64,000 nucleotides of DNA from JAGNZR01 sp051659505 (GCA_051659505.1 JBOFOQ010000075.1:1-64000), one strand, 5' to 3'; positions 44,105-53,193 are shown, counted from the stretch's first letter. Notes: generated by a model not told the origin, from the sequence alone. Numbers and translations: made by a program.

Positions 44105-45554
44105 TATCATTATAAAATTTTATAAAAGTAGAGAATATTACTAGGAATTCTAATCTTCCTAAAAACATAGCAATAGTCATAGTCCATATAGTAATATTAG
44201 ATGCACTAACAGAAGTAACTCCGTAAGAAAGTCCAACGGTACTAAGACACGATGCTATTTCAAATAGACTTTCCTTTAAATTATATCCCTGAGTTAGTAG
44301 AATAATCACACATATAGCATATGTAAAGATGTAAGCACTTAAAATAACTGTAATTTCATTTAAAGAACTGCTATCTATAAATACTTTTCCTTCAGTTTTA
44401 TAAATACTATTTTCTTTTATAGTTTTTTTAGAGCAAGTCATTTTTTTTATTTCCCACCATAAGTTTTTAAAAAGAACATAAACTCTGTATTGTTTTATTC
44501 CTCCTGCAGTAGAACCACTTCCCCCTCCTATGAGCATAGCTAACAAAAGAATAAAGTAACCTAAATTACTCCAGTTAAAATAAGTTGTAGTTGAAAATCC
44601 AGTAGTAGAAAGAGCAGAGACAACTTCAAAAAATCCTACTCTAATCCCAGTTGATAGAGAATTATATATTGGAAATGTAGTATAAAATACTACTAAAGGT
44701 ACAAAAACTAAAATTAAAAAGAACATAGTTCTTAGTTCACCTATTTTTAAAACATCTTTAATTTTACCTTTCATAATTAGCAAATGTGTACCAAAATTAA
44801 TAGTTCCTAGTACCATAAGTATAACAGTAATAAATTCAATTGAGATACTGTTATAATATCCTATACTATCAACTTTTGTAGAAAAACCACCAGTAGAAAC
44901 AGCAGCAATAGAGTGATTTATAGAATCAAATATAGGCATACCAGCTATAATATATAAAATAATACCACCCAATATGTAACCAGAATATATTCCCATAATA
45001 GCTTTAGCAGAATTTTTAATATTAGGTACTAACATATCAGATCTAGCTTCAGCATTATATAATCCAACTCCCAAAGGTCCTATTATAGAAGATAACATTA
45101 TTACAGCTAAACCAACTCCACCTAAAAATTGCATAATACTTCTCCAAAGTAAAAGAATGCTAGAAGTATTTTTAACATCGACTAATGATAACCCTGTAGT
45201 AGTAAATCCGCTAACCGCTTCAAATATAGCATGAGTTAAAGTTAATTGTCCATTTATAACAAAGGGTAAAGCTCCTACAATAATTGCAAATATCCAGGAT
45301 ATAAATACGATAATTCCACCTTCTTGAAAACTTAAAGTAATATTTTGATTTTTTTTAATATTTTTTTTTAAAAAATACCCTAAAATAATTGAAAAAGATC
45401 CTAAAATAGAAAAACTAAAAATATCTATTAAATTGTAGTCTAAAAAAAATACTGCGAGTAAAGGTAAGAATAAAAATGCTCCAATTATCATAGCAACAAT
45501 ACCGCAATATCCTGAAATTAATTTATATCTTTTTTTTAAATATATTTTATTCAT
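44088..45554 (-). CDS. trkH: Trk-type potassium uptake membrane protein TrkH
   Basis: 488-residue K+ channel-like protein with four membrane-pore-membrane repeats. All four filter regions can be read: SGFTTTGLS, STGGFST, LSTTGFSTT and LSTVGLSYG, plus GGGSGSTAGGIKQYR before the last repeat. The gene overlaps the upstream TrkA-like gene by 4 bases. With the two TrkA-type subunits it forms a K+ uptake system at the inner membrane. Confidence 0.95.
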   Translation of the reverse strand: MNKIYLKKRYKLISGYCGIVAMIIGAFLFLPLLAVFFLDYNLIDIFSFSILGSFSIILGYFLKKNIKKNQNITLSFQEGGIIVFISWIFAIIVGALPFVINGQLTLTHAIFEAVSGFTTTGLSLVDVKNTSSILLLWRSIMQFLGGVGLAVIMLSSIIGPLGVGLYNAEARSDMLVPNIKNSAKAIMGIYSGYILGGIILYIIAGMPIFDSINHSIAAVSTGGFSTKVDSIGYYNSISIEFITVILMVLGTINFGTHLLIMKGKIKDVLKIGELRTMFFLILVFVPLVVFYTTFPIYNSLSTGIRVGFFEVVSALSTTGFSTTTYFNWSNLGYFILLLAMLIGGGSGSTAGGIKQYRVYVLFKNLWWEIKKMTCSKKTIKENSIYKTEGKVFIDSSSLNEITVILSAYIFTYAICVIILLTQGYNLKESLFEIASCLSTVGLSYGVTSVSASNITIWTMTIAMFLGRLEFLVIFSTFIKFYNDIKKIK

Positions 45555-46222
45555 AAAGTACTCCTATTACTTAGCATTTCTAAAACTGTTTTTTTAACAT
45601 CATCTAAAGTGATAACAACTAACTTATCAAAAGCCTCAATCACTGTGTCTCCTCTAGGAATAATAGCTTTTTCTTTTCTTAAAATACAACCAATTAAAGA
45701 TGATTTTGGAAGTTCTAAGGCTAGTATCTTTTTCCCAATAACAGAATTATTTTCATTTATTAATATCTCAACTATGGAAACTTTTTGTTCCTCCATATTT
45801 ATTATATTGTTTATCTCCTCTACTGATAATTTTTTTTCGATTATAGAGAATATAGTATTAGTAGTACTAACAACAATGTCAACGCCTAAAATTTTGAAAA
45901 TATTTATATTGTTAGGGTCGTTTACTATAGCTAAAGTTTTTTCTGTTGAATATAGTTTTTTAGCTATTTGACAAACAATCAAGTTATCAGGATCATGTTC
46001 ACCAGAAGCGATTAATAAATCTGCTGAATAAAGTTCAGCTTCTTCCAATATATTTGGATTTGTAGGATCTCCACAAAGAACATTACATTCCTCATAAATT
46101 CTTGATATTTTTCTACATATTTCGGAATCTTTATTAATGTATGTTAAGTTATGTCCTTTTTCAATAAATGATTTTATTAAAAAATATATTTCATTTCGAT
46201 CTCCAGTAATGACAATATTCAT
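45551..46222 (-). CDS. TrkA-like RCK protein with N and C domains
   Basis: About 223 residues: a Rossmann NAD-binding RCK_N domain (MNIVITGDRNEIYFLIKSF; the glycine motif is degenerate, GDRNE in place of GxGxxG) and an RCK_C/TrkA_C domain (KILALELPKSSLIGCIL, PRGDTVIEAFDKLVV). I place the start at ATG 46222, after GAGGAGAA; an in-frame ATG at 46267 lies inside the preceding gene. Compared with the classical tandem TrkA (about 458 residues), this is one half. Confidence 0.88.
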   Translation of the reverse strand: MNIVITGDRNEIYFLIKSFIEKGHNLTYINKDSEICRKISRIYEECNVLCGDPTNPNILEEAELYSADLLIASGEHDPDNLIVCQIAKKLYSTEKTLAIVNDPNNINIFKILGVDIVVSTTNTIFSIIEKKLSVEEINNIINMEEQKVSIVEILINENNSVIGKKILALELPKSSLIGCILRKEKAIIPRGDTVIEAFDKLVVITLDDVKKTVLEMLSNRSTL

Positions 46223-46235
46223 ATTTTCTCCTCTA

Positions 46236-46649
46236 CTATAAACTAATTTTTTTAAATTTCTCTGCAAAGAGTCTTGTTGGGCTAATTACATCTATTCCCA
46301 TATTTTTGTAAATAAGTTCTTTTTCCGAATCATAAACTCTAGCAACCACTTGAGAAATATTAAAGATATTTTTCCCCATTTGAGCAATCATTAAATTTGT
46401 ATTATCATCTTCTGTAATAACTAAAAGAATTTTTGCTTTTTTAATTTCAGCTTTTATTAATGTGTCTGCTTCAATAGCGTCACCTTCAATAGTAAAACCA
46501 CTAAAATTATTAGATAAATTCATAAAATTTTCTTTTTTTTTATCTATAATGGTAATATTTTTTCTTTCTTTTGAAAGTAATTCAGCGATAGTAGAACCTA
46601 ATCTTCCGCAGCCAACTATTATCACAGAGTCTTTTTCTTTTTTTAGCAT
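46236..46649 (-). CDS. TrkA-N (RCK_N-only) potassium regulator subunit
   Basis: 137 residues forming just the NAD-binding half with an intact motif (VIIVGCGRLGSTIAELLSKE), an acidic residue at the end of strand 2 (ITIIDKKKENF) and GDAIEADTL. There is no RCK_C part. It lies 13 bases before the second TrkA-like gene and is first in the trk operon. It probably supplies nucleotide binding while its partner has the degenerate motif. Confidence 0.88.
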   Translation of the reverse strand: MLKKEKDSVIIVGCGRLGSTIAELLSKERKNITIIDKKKENFMNLSNNFSGFTIEGDAIEADTLIKAEIKKAKILLVITEDDNTNLMIAQMGKNIFNISQVVARVYDSEKELIYKNMGIDVISPTRLFAEKFKKISL

Positions 46650-46700
46650 TATAAAATCTCCTTTTAACTTTTTTTGGATTTTATACTATTTTAAGTAAAA

Positions 46701-46740
46701 TAAGATAAAATTACAAATTAAGATTTTGTTAAGATTTGTT
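46701..46740. promoter_or_regulatory. TAAGAT direct repeats between trk and kdpD-like genes, candidate KdpE-like site
   Basis: TAAGATTTTGT (46719-46729) and TAAGATTTGTT (46730-46740) are direct repeats at an 11-base period, with a third TAAGAT at 46701. Such phased direct repeats are typical of OmpR/PhoB-family response regulators like the one encoded at 48212. They lie between the divergent trk and sensor operons. Confidence 0.45.
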
Positions 46741-46810
46741 TTTTAATATATTAATTTGAACAAAATAAGAGTATAATTGCTTAAACAAGGTATATTTTAG
46801 GAGGTTTTTT

Positions 46811-48199
46811 ATGAATAAATATTTGAAAGATTTATTTGTTGTTTTTATCATACTTGTTCTGACAGTTTTTATTGGAAAATATCTCTTTTCCATGAATTTC
46901 GGAGAAGAAAATATAATTTCTATTTTTATATTAAGTGTTTTAATTATTGCAACACAAATTGATAAATATATTTCTGGAATATTTTCTTCTATTTTTAGTG
47001 TTTTGACTTTTAACTTTTTTTTTACAGCACCTAAATATTCATTTAAAACTAATAATCCAAAATATATAGTAACATTTACAGTTATGCTAATTATATCTTT
47101 AATTATAATAACTCTTATGGATAAAATAAAAAAGCATATTAAAGTTATTGAAAAAAATTCTAATCAAAGTAAAATTTTACTAAATTTAAATGAAGAAATT
47201 CAAAATAAATATACGAAAGAAAATATTATAAAAAGCTCTTTAGATAAAATAACTAATATTTTTAATAAATCTGTTTATTATGAAATTTGTCCCTTAATGA
47301 AAGAGAATAATAATATTTATATTGATAATTTTAATTATTATATTTTTGTTGAAAATATTTATATTCCTCTTAGAGTGAAAAAAAAGGTACTAGGAATTAT
47401 ATACATGAATGTATCAAAGTTTGAAGAGGCTGATTTTTATCTATTAATATCGATTATTAATCAAATTTCTATGACTATTGAGAAACTAGAAGTTATAAAT
47501 GATATTAAAAGTATAGAATATCAAATAGAAGAGGAAAAATTTAAAACCAATATTCTTCGTTCTATTTCTCATGATTTGAGAACTCCTTTAACCTCCATAT
47601 CAGGAAGCGCATATTCTTTGTTAAAAGGTAAGTTTTCAGAAGAAATAACTGAAAAATTAATAGAGGATATCTATGATGAAAGTAATTGGTTGATTGAACT
47701 TATTGAAAATCTATTATCTCTTTCTAAAATTCAAAATACAGCCTTCTTGGAAAAACAGCTGGAGTTAGTAGAGGATATTGTTGAAGAGTCTATTAATCAT
47801 GCAAATAAAGAGATAATTAATTATAATTTAAAAATTAGTATTGAGGATAACTTAACAGTTAAGTGTGACGGTAATCTAATGGTACAGGTACTAATTAATC
47901 TTTTAAATAATGCAATTAAATATAGTGAAAAAAATTCAAATATACAAATAATAGTTATAAAAAAAGAAGCGAGTGTTCTATTTAGAGTTGAGGATACAGG
48001 GATAGGAATACCTGATTGTGACAAAAAAAATATTTTTGATAGTTTTTATACGAAGAAAAAAACTAATGGTGATAGTCGGCGAGGGTTTGGTTTAGGACTT
48101 TTTCTTTGTAAATCTATCATTCAGTGTCACGGCGGAGATATTATTGTAATGGATAATAACTCTAAAGGAACTGTATTTGAATTTAATATACCTAATTAA
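46811..48199 (+). CDS. KdpD-like sensor histidine kinase (short form)
   Basis: 462-residue membrane kinase. The first 110 residues contain four helices of the KdpD membrane domain (DUF4118-like, LTFNFFFTAPKYSFKT), then a GAF-like region, the phosphorylated His at H254 in SISHDLRTPLTS, and ATPase boxes (LINLLNNAIKYS, VEDTGIGIP, GFGLGLFLCKSI). The large cytosolic KdpD N-terminus (KdpD and Usp domains) is absent. AGGAGG precedes the ATG. It is followed 12 bases later by its response regulator. Confidence 0.9.
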   Translation: MNKYLKDLFVVFIILVLTVFIGKYLFSMNFGEENIISIFILSVLIIATQIDKYISGIFSSIFSVLTFNFFFTAPKYSFKTNNPKYIVTFTVMLIISLIIITLMDKIKKHIKVIEKNSNQSKILLNLNEEIQNKYTKENIIKSSLDKITNIFNKSVYYEICPLMKENNNIYIDNFNYYIFVENIYIPLRVKKKVLGIIYMNVSKFEEADFYLLISIINQISMTIEKLEVINDIKSIEYQIEEEKFKTNILRSISHDLRTPLTSISGSAYSLLKGKFSEEITEKLIEDIYDESNWLIELIENLLSLSKIQNTAFLEKQLELVEDIVEESINHANKEIINYNLKISIEDNLTVKCDGNLMVQVLINLLNNAIKYSEKNSNIQIIVIKKEASVLFRVEDTGIGIPDCDKKNIFDSFYTKKKTNGDSRRGFGLGLFLCKSIIQCHGGDIIVMDNNSKGTVFEFNIPN

Positions 48200-48211
48200 G
48201 GAGAACATCTT

Positions 48212-48910
48212 ATGAAAAAATTAATACTGCTAGTTGAAGATAACATAAAAATCAGAAATTTTATATGTGCTACTTTAGAAAATACAGAATATACATATAT
48301 CACTGCAAGTAAAGGAAAAGAAGCAATAGACATAATAAGAGAAGAAAAACCCGATATTACAATTTTGGATTTAGGCCTTCCTGATATAGATGGTATTGAA
48401 GTTATTAAAAAAGTAAGAGAGTTTTATTCCAACCCTATTATTATTCTTAGTGCTCGTAATGAGGACAAGGATAAAGTCACTGCTCTTGATTATGGAGCAG
48501 ATGATTATTTAACAAAACCTTTTAGTATAGATGAACTTTTAGCTCGAATAAGAGTAGCTTTTAGAAGAGTGTCTCTGTCTCGTGAACTTAAAATAAGTAA
48601 TGATATTTTTATAAATGGAAATTTAAAAATAATATATTCATCTAACGAAGTCTGTATTAATGACACAAAGATACATTTAACACCTATTGAATACAATTTA
48701 ATTGTTTTATTATCCAAGAATGTAGGAAAAGTTTTAACTCATAATTTTATATTAAAAGAGATTTGGGGAACGATTTATGAAAGTGACATGCTTTCCCTTC
48801 GAGTTTTCATGGCAGGTTTAAGAAAAAAATTAAAAAATATTGTTCCAGAGCAGCAATATATTCAAACTCATGTTGCTGTTGGCTATAAAATGATACGTAT
48901 AGAAAATTGA
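48212..48910 (+). CDS. KdpE-like OmpR-family response regulator
   Basis: 232 residues: receiver domain with phospho-acceptor D53 (ITILDLGLPDIDG) and KPF, then an OmpR-type winged helix (LTPIEYNLIVLLSKNVGKVLT, VGYKMIRIEN). Partner of the kinase upstream. No KdpFABC genes are here; the adjacent divergent trk operon is the natural candidate target. Confidence 0.92.
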   Translation: MKKLILLVEDNIKIRNFICATLENTEYTYITASKGKEAIDIIREEKPDITILDLGLPDIDGIEVIKKVREFYSNPIIILSARNEDKDKVTALDYGADDYLTKPFSIDELLARIRVAFRRVSLSRELKISNDIFINGNLKIIYSSNEVCINDTKIHLTPIEYNLIVLLSKNVGKVLTHNFILKEIWGTIYESDMLSLRVFMAGLRKKLKNIVPEQQYIQTHVAVGYKMIRIEN

Positions 48911-48936
48911 AATATTAAGTTGTATAATGAATTATG

Positions 48937-49018
48937 AATTGTCCTAAAAGTTAGTAAAAAAATATGTTAAAAACTAGCATATTGAATGAATTAATTTTTT
49001 TGAAAATTTGGGACAATT
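48937..49018. mobile_element. 82-bp MITE-like element with IS30-type ends
   Basis: Bounded by AATTGTCCTAAA (48937-48948) and its inverted counterpart TTTGGGACAATT (49007-49018), which match at 11 of 12 positions. The right half (about 50 bases, 48970-49021) is identical, in inverse orientation, to the end of the decayed IS30 copy at 62184-62234. It contains no gene and looks like an internally deleted, non-autonomous derivative. Confidence 0.75.
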
Positions 49019-49059
49019 AAACTTGCAATTTATAATTTTAAAAATATCTAAAAAAAAAG

Positions 49060-49088
49060 TTGACTTAAAAAGAAAAAAAAGGTATAAA
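49060..49088 (+). promoter_or_regulatory. Sigma-70 promoter of the eda-kdgK operon
   Basis: TTGACT (49060-49065), 17 bases, TATAAA (49083-49088). A short hairpin GAGTTAAAAAACTC lies near the start site. No ACTAGTAT-type palindrome is present, unlike the other uronate promoters. Confidence 0.75.
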
Positions 49089-49155
49089 TTATTAAGAGTT
49101 AAAAAACTCGGACTGGATACGCAAATACGGAATATAAAAAAAGGAAGGTTGAGAA

Positions 49156-49800
49156 ATGATTAAAAAATCTGAGACTTTAAAAAGAATAGTAGACACAGGA
49201 GTAGTTGCAGTAGTAAGAGCAGAAAGTTTAGAAGAAGCTTTAAGAATATCAAAAGCTTGTGTTGCTGGGGGGTTACCTGCTATTGAAGTAACTTATACAG
49301 TTCCAGGTGCTACAGAAGTTATAAAAGCTTTAAGAGAACAAATACCAGCTTGTGATTTAATTGTTGGAGCTGGAACAGTATTAGATTCTGAAACAGCAAG
49401 AATAGCTATACTTGCAGGAGCAGAATATATAGTTTCACCTTGTTTTGATGAGGCTACAGCAAAACTTTGTAACAGATACCAAATTCCATACATGGCGGGA
49501 TGCATGACTATTGGAGAAATAGTAAAAGCTATGGAATCTGGAGTAGATATTGTTAAATTATTCCCAGGAAGTGCTTTTGGACCAGACTTTATAAAGGCAA
49601 TAAAAGGACCGTTACCTCAAGCTAATATAATGCCTACAGGTGGAGTTAGTTTAGAAAATGTAGATGAGTGGATAAAAAATGGAGTAGTAGCGGTTGGAGC
49701 AGGTGGAAAATTAGCTAGTGGACCTTCTGAAGAAATAACAGCTACAGCAAAGGCTTTTGTTGCAAAAGTAAAAGAAGCTAGAATGAAATTAAAAAAATAA
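49156..49800 (+). CDS. eda: KDPG/KHG aldolase
   Basis: Class I aldolase that cleaves 2-keto-3-deoxy-6-phosphogluconate to pyruvate and glyceraldehyde 3-phosphate, the last step of hexuronate breakdown. 214 residues. The catalytic Glu is E44 (PAIEVTYT) and the Schiff-base lysine K134 (DIVKLFPGS). Other family motifs are VGAGTVLD and MPTGGVS. AAAGGAAGG precedes the ATG. It is followed 63 bases later by KDG kinase with no terminator between. Confidence 0.97.
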   Translation: MIKKSETLKRIVDTGVVAVVRAESLEEALRISKACVAGGLPAIEVTYTVPGATEVIKALREQIPACDLIVGAGTVLDSETARIAILAGAEYIVSPCFDEATAKLCNRYQIPYMAGCMTIGEIVKAMESGVDIVKLFPGSAFGPDFIKAIKGPLPQANIMPTGGVSLENVDEWIKNGVVAVGAGGKLASGPSEEITATAKAFVAKVKEARMKLKK

Positions 49801-49863
49801 ATTTAAATATATAATATAGCACTAAAATTAACAAATAAAAAATATATAAAAGGAGATAAAATT

Positions 49864-50886
49864 ATGAAAAAAGTTATTACTATGGGAGAAATAATGTTGA
49901 GATTAACGTCTCCAGGATTTCAGAGATTTTCACAAGCAAACTGTTTTGACGCAATATATGGTGGTGGAGAAGCAAACGTTGCAGTTTCACTTTCTAACTT
50001 TGGATATGATGCTCATTTCGTTTCAAAACTTCCTAAAAATGAAATCGGAGAATGTGCAAAGCAAACTTTAAACAAATATGGTGTAAAAACTGATTATATA
50101 GCAAGAGGTGGAGAAAGATTAGGAATATATTTCCTAGAAACAGGTGCTTCTATGAGAGCTTCTAAAGTTGTATATGATAGAGCAAATTCGGCTATATCAA
50201 CAGCTACTGTAAAGGATTTTGATTTTGATGAAATATTTAAAGATGCAGAATGGTTTCACTTTACAGGAATAACACCTGCTCTTTCACCAGAAGCAGCAAT
50301 TGTAACTGAAGCAGCTCTAAAAGCAGCTAAGAAACACGGTGTAACTGTATCTGTAGATTTAAATTATAGAAAAAAATTATGGTCACCAGCTAGAGCAAAA
50401 GAAGTTATGACAAGTCTTATGAAATATGTTGATGTTTGTATCGGAAATGAAGAAGATGCAGAAAAAGTTTTAGGATTCAAACCTGCTAATACAGATGTAA
50501 CATCTGGTACATTAGAGTTAGATGGTTATAAAGATATATTTAAACAAATGAAAGAAACATTTGGATTTAAGTATATTGCAACAACTTTAAGAGAATCTTA
50601 TTCTGCTTCTGATAATGGATGGTCTGCATTAATATATAATGGAAGTGAATTTTATCACTCAAAAAAATATGATGTAAGAATAGTTGATAGAGTAGGTGGA
50701 GGCGATTCCTTCGCTGCAGGACTTATATGTGGATTATTAGATGGAAAAAACCAAAAAGATGCACTGGAATTTGCAGTAGCTTCTTCAGCTCTAAAGCATA
50801 CAATCCCAGGAGATATGAATTTAGTTACTAGAGAAGAAGTAGAAACTCTAGCTAATGGAGATGCATCTGGAAGAGTACAAAGATAA
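49864..50886 (+). CDS. kdgK: 2-dehydro-3-deoxygluconokinase (KDG kinase)
   Basis: PfkB/ribokinase-family enzyme, 340 residues, that phosphorylates KDG to KDPG for the aldolase encoded upstream. It has the N-terminal MGEIMLRLTSPGFQRFSQA, the Gly-rich substrate-lid motif YGGGEANVAVSL and the anion-hole/catalytic-base motif VGGGDSFAAG. Codon use looks cleaner than in its paralogue downstream, which would fit higher expression. A strong terminator closes the eda-kdgK unit. Confidence 0.93.
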   Translation: MKKVITMGEIMLRLTSPGFQRFSQANCFDAIYGGGEANVAVSLSNFGYDAHFVSKLPKNEIGECAKQTLNKYGVKTDYIARGGERLGIYFLETGASMRASKVVYDRANSAISTATVKDFDFDEIFKDAEWFHFTGITPALSPEAAIVTEAALKAAKKHGVTVSVDLNYRKKLWSPARAKEVMTSLMKYVDVCIGNEEDAEKVLGFKPANTDVTSGTLELDGYKDIFKQMKETFGFKYIATTLRESYSASDNGWSALIYNGSEFYHSKKYDVRIVDRVGGGDSFAAGLICGLLDGKNQKDALEFAVASSALKHTIPGDMNLVTREEVETLANGDASGRVQR

Positions 50887-50913
50887 ACTTATAAAATAAT
50901 TACTTTATAAGTA

Positions 50914-50952
50914 AACCAGAGAAAGTAAAATTACTTTCTCTGGTTATTTTTT
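50914..50952 (+). terminator. Terminator of the eda-kdgK operon
   Basis: Perfect 14-bp stem AACCAGAGAAAGTA / TACTTTCTCTGGTT with the 4-base loop AAAT, followed by ATTTTTT. Confidence 0.92.
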
Positions 50953-50988
50953 ATAAAAATAAAATAAAATAATTGAAGGGAGAGGGTA

Positions 50989-52032
50989 ATGATAAAAAAA
51001 TGTTTTGAATTAAAAAAAAGAAAATATGGAATTATAGGTTTAGGTGAAATAATGCTTAGATTATCAGCTCCTGTAAATGAGATGATATTTCAAGGGAAGA
51101 CATTTGATAAACAAATAGGTGGGTCAGAGCTAAATGTAGCTGCAGGATTAGAATCACTAGGAATAAGAAGTGCAATAATAAGTAAAATTCCAAATAATGA
51201 ACTAGGAAGATTTGTAAAAAAGAATGTGAGAGCCCATGGAGTTAGTGATGATTTTTTAATTTATGATGAATCAGTGAATAAAAGATTAGGAATTTACTAT
51301 TATGAATACGGTGCATATCCTAGAAAACCCACTGTGATTTACGATAGAGACCATTCTTCTTTTATGAATATAAAAATAAATGAACTGAATAATGATATGT
51401 TTAAAAAAGCAGAAATTTTTCATTTAAGTGGAATAACTTTAGGACTTTCAAAGGAATTAGGAGAATTATCTCTTGAACTAATAAAAAAATTTAAAGAGAC
51501 AGGAACACTAGTGTCTTTTGATGTGAACTTTAGGTCTGCTATTTGGAGTGAAGAGGAAGCTAAAAGAACAATTGAAAAAATATTACCCTATGTAGATATT
51601 TTATTTATTTCTGAGGAATCTTTAAGAAAAATGTTTGGAAAAACAGGAGAACTTGAAAATATAATAAAAAATTTCTCAAAAGAGAATAATATAAAAATAA
51701 TAGCAACAACTAAAAGAATAGTAGTATCACCTAAAAAACATGATTTTTCATCACTAATCTATAATGGAGAAGAAAATCAATTTTACACAAGTAAACCATA
51801 TTTAAATATAGATGTAGTTGATAGAATTGGAAGTGGAGATGCTTATTTATCTGGAGTATTATTTGGTATTTTAAAACACAATAATCTAGAAAAAGCCCTT
51901 GATTTTGGAAATGCTATGTCTGTTTTAAAAAATACAGTAACAGGAGATTTAAGTTGTGTTGATTTAAAATTAGTGGAAAGAACAATAAAAGATTATCATT
52001 CTAATAAAGCTGTTTCTGAACTGAATAGATAA
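50989..52032 (+). CDS. PfkB-family sugar kinase, second KDG-kinase-like enzyme
   Basis: 347-residue paralogue of the kinase upstream, with matching motifs (GLGEIMLRLSAP, IGGSELNVAAGLESLG, ERLGIYYYE-like region KRLGIYYYEYG) and catalytic motif IGSGDAYLSG. The substrate-contact segments differ enough that KDG, a related keto-deoxy sugar acid, or another sugar are all possible. GGGAGAGGG precedes the ATG. It lies between two transcription units and has no obvious promoter of its own beyond the A/T-rich gap. Confidence 0.82.
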   Translation: MIKKCFELKKRKYGIIGLGEIMLRLSAPVNEMIFQGKTFDKQIGGSELNVAAGLESLGIRSAIISKIPNNELGRFVKKNVRAHGVSDDFLIYDESVNKRLGIYYYEYGAYPRKPTVIYDRDHSSFMNIKINELNNDMFKKAEIFHLSGITLGLSKELGELSLELIKKFKETGTLVSFDVNFRSAIWSEEEAKRTIEKILPYVDILFISEESLRKMFGKTGELENIIKNFSKENNIKIIATTKRIVVSPKKHDFSSLIYNGEENQFYTSKPYLNIDVVDRIGSGDAYLSGVLFGILKHNNLEKALDFGNAMSVLKNTVTGDLSCVDLKLVERTIKDYHSNKAVSELNR

Positions 52033-52060
52033 ATAATAAATAGATATAAATAAAAGTCTC

Positions 52061-52089
52061 TTGACAAATTAAAAAAAAAATACTAAACT
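52061..52089 (+). promoter_or_regulatory. Promoter of the uxuA operon
   Basis: TTGACA (52061-52066), 17 bases, TAAACT (52084-52089). An ACTAGTAT-like site follows directly at the expected transcription start. Confidence 0.7.
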
Positions 52090-52090
52090 A

Positions 52091-52104
52091 TTCTAGTATA
52101 CAAG
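52091..52104. promoter_or_regulatory. Candidate GntR operator at uxuA
   Basis: TTCTAGTATACAAG: shares CTAGTATACAA with the sites at uxaC and TRAP 1. It lies at about +1, where a bound repressor would block initiation. Confidence 0.6.
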
Positions 52105-52139
52105 ATAAAAGTAAAGAAGTTAAGAGGAGGGTAAAAGTA

Positions 52140-53171
52140 GTGAAAATGACATTCAGATGGTATGGAGATGATGATAAGGTCACTCTAGACAATATTAGAC
52201 AAATTCCAGGGGTTCAAGGAATTGTTTCGGCAATTTATGATATTCCTGTGGGAGAAGTATGGCCCTTGGAAAAAATAAAAGAATTAAAAGATAAAATTGA
52301 AAGCAAGGGTTTAGAATTTGAAGTAGTTGAAAGTGTGCCAGTGCACGAAGATATAAAATTAGGTTTATCTTCTCGAACTAAATACATTGAAAATTACAAG
52401 CAAAATATTAGAAATTTAGGAAAAATGGGGATAAAAGTTATTTGTTATAATTTTATGCCTGTATTTGATTGGACAAGATCTGTATTAGAATATCAACTTC
52501 CAGATGGGTCTAATGCACTGGCTTATGATAAAAATATAGTGGAAAAAATGAATCCTAAAAATGGAGAACTTTCTTTGCCAGGTTGGGACACAAGCTATGG
52601 AGAAAATGGTCTAGGAGAAGTTTTAGATAAGTATAAAGATATAAGTAGTGAAAATTTATGGGAAAATTTAAGTTATTTTTTAAGAGAAATCATACCAGTA
52701 GCAGAAAAAGAAGGGGTTAAAATGGCGATTCATCCAGATGATCCACCTTGGCCTATATTTGGATTACCAAGAATAATAACAAATACAGAAAATTTAGAAA
52801 GAGTTTTAAATATTGTTGACAGCCCATCTAATGGCTTGACATTATGTTCAGGTTCATTAGGAGTATCATGTTGCAATGATTTACCAAAAATGATAAGAAA
52901 ATTTGGGAAGAAAATTCATTTTGCTCATATAAGAAATGTAAATAATTATGAAGAGGGTTCTTTTACTGAAGTTGCACATATGTCTAAATGTGGTTCATTA
53001 GATATCGTTGAAATTTTAAAAGCTTATCACGAAGTAGGTTTTGAAGGTTATGTTAGACCAGACCACGGCAGAATGATATGGGGAGAAACAGGTAGAGCAG
53101 GTTATGGTTTATATGACAGAGCACTAGGAGCTATGTATATGTTAGGGATTTGGGAAACTTTAAAAAAATAA
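52140..53171 (+). CDS. uxuA: D-mannonate dehydratase
   Basis: Converts D-mannonate to 2-keto-3-deoxygluconate (KDG) in the glucuronate pathway. The protein (343 residues) has the family start MKMTFRWYGDDDKVTLDNI and motifs KMAIHPDDPPWPIFGLPRI, CSGSLGV, HFAHIRNV and VRPDHGRMIWGE, which include metal ligands of the TIM barrel. The start is GTG, nine bases after AGGAGG; the ATG two codons later is too far from it. It is cotranscribed with the mannonate oxidoreductase. Confidence 0.96.
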   Translation: MKMTFRWYGDDDKVTLDNIRQIPGVQGIVSAIYDIPVGEVWPLEKIKELKDKIESKGLEFEVVESVPVHEDIKLGLSSRTKYIENYKQNIRNLGKMGIKVICYNFMPVFDWTRSVLEYQLPDGSNALAYDKNIVEKMNPKNGELSLPGWDTSYGENGLGEVLDKYKDISSENLWENLSYFLREIIPVAEKEGVKMAIHPDDPPWPIFGLPRIITNTENLERVLNIVDSPSNGLTLCSGSLGVSCCNDLPKMIRKFGKKIHFAHIRNVNNYEEGSFTEVAHMSKCGSLDIVEILKAYHEVGFEGYVRPDHGRMIWGETGRAGYGLYDRALGAMYMLGIWETLKK

Positions 53172-53193
53172 AATTTGAATTTAAGGAGGAAAA

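Noticed and set aside
45609..45971. Rightward 120-codon open frame over the TrkA-like gene
   Set aside because: Antisense to a clear RCK protein, without a start signal or family features.
46811..48910. Part of a Kdp K+-ATPase operon
   Set aside because: No kdpF, kdpA, kdpB or kdpC gene is found on either side; only the sensor pair is present.
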